Shown here: positions 13,825 to 16,737 of the stretch, one piece after another
How positions within the stretch are numbered: position 1 is the stretch's first letter
Layout of the letters: the number at the start of each line of letters is the position of its first letter
Origin: an uncultured Succinatimonas sp.
GTDB lineage: Bacteria; Pseudomonadota; Gammaproteobacteria; Enterobacterales; Succinivibrionaceae
NCBI GenBank assembly: GCA_937896115.1
Contig: CALBLB010000299.1
Coordinates: 1-16,737, forward strand
Direction of reading: 5' to 3'
DNA length: 16,737 bases
Notes under the pieces: model-generated
Database searches by the model: none
Seen by the model: the letters and a program-made list of their open reading frames with translations, nothing else
What the model was told of the DNA's origin: nothing
Program-made: the position numbers and the translations under genes

Positions 13825-14592
13825 TTAACCAAGGCGCTGTCTTACCGTCTCAAACAAGGTGATCCCGGCTGCAACCGACACATTTAAAGATTCAACGTGT
13901 TCATTCATGGGAATACGCACTATGGCATCGCACTTCTCACGAGTAAGGCGACGCATGCCGCTTTCCTCAGATCCCATGATCACGGCCACGGCCGGTGCGA
14001 ATTTGTGATCATAAATGATCTCGGATCCTTCACCTGCCAACCCCACGGTTTCAATGGCATGATCACGCATGAAATCAAGAACCCTGGCAAGATTGGTTAC
14101 CGCCGCAAAAGGCACGGCTTCTGCAGCGCCGTCAGCTGTCTTTCTGGCAACCGGAGTCAATGAAGCCGAACGATCACGCGGAACGATCACGGCATCAACA
14201 CCTGCAGCCCAGGCAGAACGCATGCAAGCCCCGAGATTGCGAGGATCGGTCACTCCGTCTAACACAAGATAAAGCTGAGGTTTTCCTTCTTTTGAGATGA
14301 TGAGATCTTCAAGATCGTGCTCATTTAAAGGCGGAGTAGCAAGCATTTCTATGACCACGCCCTGATGCACTCCGCCTTCGGTCTTTTCATCAAGAAAATG
14401 ACTTAATGCGTATTGAACTTTGACCCCGGCTTTTTCAAGTCTTGCGACTATATCGCTTACCCGGCGATCTTCATCACGTCCTTTGGCTATCCATGCTGAG
14501 GTGATCTTTTCAGCGGAGGTATCCAAAGCAGAAAATACGGCGTTTACGCCGTAAACTAATTCACGATTGTTATTTTTTTTATGCATGCGCAT
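13825..14592 (-). CDS. rlmB: 23S rRNA (guanosine2251-2'-O)-methyltransferase RlmB
   Basis: A 255-residue SpoU-class SPOUT methyltransferase that 2'-O-methylates G2251 in the peptidyl-transferase P loop of 23S rRNA. An N-terminal L30-like substrate-binding domain (about 10-85) begins ELVYGVNAV. The catalytic domain has all three SpoU motifs: LVLDGVTDPRNLGACMRSAW (109-128, with Asn119), VIMGSEESGMRR (204-215) and IPMNEHVESLNVSVAAGI (227-244, with Asn237). ATG at 14592 is chosen because AAAGGA stands eight bases before it; a second ATG two codons later is possible. It follows rnr by 119 bases, the same pairing as in E. coli, and the two are probably co-transcribed. Confidence 0.96.
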   Translation of the reverse strand: MRMHKKNNNRELVYGVNAVFSALDTSAEKITSAWIAKGRDEDRRVSDIVARLEKAGVKVQYALSHFLDEKTEGGVHQGVVIEMLATPPLNEHDLEDLIISKEGKPQLYLVLDGVTDPRNLGACMRSAWAAGVDAVIVPRDRSASLTPVARKTADGAAEAVPFAAVTNLARVLDFMRDHAIETVGLAGEGSEIIYDHKFAPAVAVIMGSEESGMRRLTREKCDAIVRIPMNEHVESLNVSVAAGITLFETVRQRLG

Positions 14593-14614
14593 GAATATGA
14601 TCCTTTTGTTGCTT

Positions 14615-14635
14615 TCCTCCCCGCAAAGGGGAGGA
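14615..14635. repeat. GC-rich hairpin between rnr and rlmB
   Basis: TCCTCCCC-gcaaa-GGGGAGGA, a perfect 8-bp inverted repeat, 22 bases before the rlmB ATG. No T-run follows on either strand, so it is not a standard terminator. In the message it could be a processing or stability element between the two genes. Confidence 0.5.
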
Positions 14636-14711
14636 GGTTGAAGACCGAAAACTAAGGCGGGATCCCTAATGTCTTGGGATGTAATTCTTCAAAAAGCAGT
14701 CAGCATACTGC

Positions 14712-16737
14712 TCAACGCTGTTTGCGTCCTTTGCGACGCGAAAATTCATTCTTTCTGTCCTCACCGTCACGACGTCCTTTGCGGGACGGCATGCCGAAGG
14801 GATCGGCAAAATGCATCATGGAAGACAGCTCGTTGCCCCAGCCTCCCTGAATTTTGTCGCGCTTTACGTTGTCCTCATCTGAAGCTTCCTGGGGAGTGGC
14901 AATGTCGGACAAGCGCTTGAAAAGTTGCTCTTTATCTACAGGCTTGCTGTTTTGCTGTACCTTCTCGCGTTCTTTTAATATACGATCACGGGTCTTGCGA
15001 TATTTGGCTACCGATCCAAGACCTGTGGGCATAAGATCGACTTTATGCTCTTTAGCATCCACCGCCGCAATAACCACCTTGATAGGATCACCTATACGGT
15101 AAACCTTGCCGCGATCTGAAATCAGCGATTCGGTACGCTGATCAAAGTTCATATACCCGGGGAAATTGCCTATATAGATAAGACCGTCAACCAGGAATTT
15201 ATCAAGATGTACAAACACCCCGAAACGGGTACATCCGGTAATGGTTCCCTCAACAGTTTCACCTATGAATTTTTCAAGATAAACGCAGGCAAGTTCAAAA
15301 TCGACCTGACGCTCGGCTTCATCGGCAGCGACCTCACGATCGGTACATTTGGTACCGAGCACTGCAAGCTCTGCTTTGGTATAGGCTTTGGCTCCTATAC
15401 GTCCCCACTGTCCTTTGTGCTCTTTTTCCAAAAGATGCTTGATCACCCGGTGCAACTGCAGATCGGCATAACGACGTATGGGTGAGGTAAAGTGTGCATA
15501 TTTATCAAGAGCCAACCCGAAATGCCCGATATTTTCAGGACTGTACTCTGCCTTTGACATGCTGCGCAACACTAACTCTCCTAAGACCTTTCCATCCTTG
15601 CGTTTCTCTATGGCATCAGCAAGTTTGGCAAAATCCTTGGGTTTGGGATCATCCCCGCCGGTTAACGACAGGCCAAAACGCGCCAATTGCGGTAACAATG
15701 CGGCAAGTTTTTTCTCCGAAGGTTTGGCATGTACTCGGTAAAGAGTCTGGGATTTGCGTTCGGCAACGAAAGACGCTGCCGCCACATTGGCTGCGATCAT
15801 GCACTCTTCTATAAGCTTATGCGCATCATTGCGCTCCAAAGGCTCTACTCCCACTATCTCCATATCTTCATTGAAGACAAAGTGCTGCTCGGTACTCTCG
15901 ATGGCCAAGCCGCCGCGACGGCGGCGATCCTTAACAAAAGCTTTATAAAGAGCATAAAGCTCTTTAACGTTGCCGATGCAGGGTTCGTGCTCAGGATATT
16001 TTGCCCGACCCTCTGAGATCATCATCCAAGCTTCGGTATAGGTAAGTCTTGCATGAGAACGCATCACCGCAGGATAAAAACGATAATCCCCAAGCTTGCC
16101 TTCCTGATCGATGTTCATTTCTGCGCACATGCATAATCTGTCCACATCAGGATTTAACGAACAGATCCCGTTTGACAGTTTCTCAGGAAGCATAGGGATC
16201 ACATAATTGGGGAAATAACAGCTGTTGCAACGATTGAGCGCTTCTTTGTCCAAAATGGTACCGGGGCGTACGTAGTAAGAAACGTCGGCAATAGCCACAT
16301 ACAGTTTCCAGCCCTTTCCCTGCCTGCAACAATAGACGGCATCGTCAAAGTCACGGGCATCTTCTCCGTCAATGGTCATCAAAGGAAGTTCACGCAGATC
16401 TTCACGGCCTCTGAAGTCATCCGGGCTTACGCTTTCGGGAACACGGCTTAAAGCTTTGGGCATATTGTCAGGCCATGCCGAAGGTATGTCGTGCATCAAC
16501 ACAGCCATCACGATTATGCTGTTGAGATCTCCCAAATCGTGTACCACTTCACGCGTTTTTACGAAGCATTTGCCGGCGCGGCGGGAGACGATCTCTGCGA
16601 TCACCACGTCACCTGAGGTGGCCTCTCCCAGATCCTTAGTCGTCTCAAACTCAAATTCCTGCTTTTCAAGACAAGGCTCTTCAGGCATCACCGCTGCTAC
16701 TTTCCCTTGGCGGTTTAAGAGCATGACTCTGCCTAAA
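14712..16737 (-). CDS. rnr: Ribonuclease R, 5' end cut by the window edge
   Basis: The reading frame stays open to the last base of the window, so the visible 674 residues are a C-terminal part; comparison with E. coli RNase R (813 residues) suggests about 150 N-terminal residues lie outside. RNase R is a processive 3'-5' exoribonuclease of the RNB family that degrades structured RNA, including rRNA and mRNA. The catalytic segment TIDGEDARDFDDAVYC holds the four metal-binding Asp residues. It is followed by WKLYVAIADVSYYVRPGT, YFPNYVIPMLPEKLSNGICS, SHARLTYTEAW, RNDAHKLIEECM and HFGLALDKYAHFTSPIRRYADL. An S1 RNA-binding domain follows (about GTITGCTRFGVFVHLDKF onward). The tail is short and basic, without the long Lys-rich region of E. 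coli. The ATG at 16724 is internal, not the start. rlmB follows. Confidence 0.96.
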   Translation of the reverse strand, partial: LGRVMLLNRQGKVAAVMPEEPCLEKQEFEFETTKDLGEATSGDVVIAEIVSRRAGKCFVKTREVVHDLGDLNSIIVMAVLMHDIPSAWPDNMPKALSRVPESVSPDDFRGREDLRELPLMTIDGEDARDFDDAVYCCRQGKGWKLYVAIADVSYYVRPGTILDKEALNRCNSCYFPNYVIPMLPEKLSNGICSLNPDVDRLCMCAEMNIDQEGKLGDYRFYPAVMRSHARLTYTEAWMMISEGRAKYPEHEPCIGNVKELYALYKAFVKDRRRRGGLAIESTEQHFVFNEDMEIVGVEPLERNDAHKLIEECMIAANVAAASFVAERKSQTLYRVHAKPSEKKLAALLPQLARFGLSLTGGDDPKPKDFAKLADAIEKRKDGKVLGELVLRSMSKAEYSPENIGHFGLALDKYAHFTSPIRRYADLQLHRVIKHLLEKEHKGQWGRIGAKAYTKAELAVLGTKCTDREVAADEAERQVDFELACVYLEKFIGETVEGTITGCTRFGVFVHLDKFLVDGLIYIGNFPGYMNFDQRTESLISDRGKVYRIGDPIKVVIAAVDAKEHKVDLMPTGLGSVAKYRKTRDRILKEREKVQQNSKPVDKEQLFKRLSDIATPQEASDEDNVKRDKIQGGWGNELSSMMHFADPFGMPSRKGRRDGEDRKNEFSRRKGRKQR

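Noticed and set aside
13812..13830. Inverted repeat GGTTAAAT/ATTTAACC over the rlmB stop codon as a terminator
   Set aside because: The stem is AT-rich and no T-run follows it on the - strand; it could at most be a weak pause site.
1..16737. CRISPR arrays, tRNA genes, insertion sequences or prophage genes
   Set aside because: No regular spaced repeats, cloverleaf sequences, transposase motifs or terminal inverted repeats were seen on either strand.

Overview
The window looks like chromosomal DNA of a gammaproteobacterium. Two conserved gene blocks point that way: rsfS-rlmH-mrdA-mrdB-mltB-rlpA-dacA-ybeD on the + strand and rnr-rlmB / rpsF-rpsR-rplI on the - strand. The presence of mltB between mrdB and rlpA resembles the Pseudomonas order more than the E. 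coli order. The loss of priB from the rpsF operon and a very high GATC density suggest a divergent lineage. A host-associated anaerobe such as a member of the Succinivibrionaceae is a guess, not something the sequence proves.

Layout. Positions 37-564 hold a small nitroreductase. Positions 634-9559 hold nine co-directional, tightly packed genes, with overlaps or gaps of 80 bases at most. They are a ribosome silencing factor (rsfS), a 23S rRNA pseudouridine methyltransferase (rlmH), the elongasome pair PBP2/RodA (mrdA, mrdB), two glycan-strand hydrolases (mltB, rlpA), the DD-carboxypeptidase PBP5 (dacA), the small YbeD protein, and a SanA-type DUF218 envelope protein with an unusual charged tail. 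This block couples ribosome maturation with building and trimming of the lateral cell wall. The lipB-lipA genes that often follow ybeD are not in the window.

Positions 9592-12438 hold the accessory part. It has two - strand genes: an AlbA_2 (Schlafen-like) / GHKL-type ATPase-like / winged-helix protein, and a DpnM-type GATC adenine methyltransferase (Dam). A 357-base non-coding stretch separates them. It carries two tandem terminator-like hairpins behind dam and, in front of the AlbA_2 gene, two near-identical palindromes 31 bp apart that look like operators.

Positions 12497-16737 hold - strand housekeeping genes. The ribosomal protein operon rpsF-rpsR-rplI (S6, S18, L9, no priB) is driven by a clear sigma70 promoter and has a hairpin leader that may be the S6:S18 autoregulatory site. 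Upstream lie rlmB (23S rRNA 2'-O-methyltransferase) and rnr (RNase R), whose 5' end is cut off by the window edge.

No tRNA, rRNA, CRISPR array, insertion sequence or phage gene was seen. The most unusual signals are the paired operators in front of the AlbA_2 regulator, the roughly 2.7-fold excess of GATC sites beside a DpnM-like Dam, the missing priB, and the tailed SanA protein.
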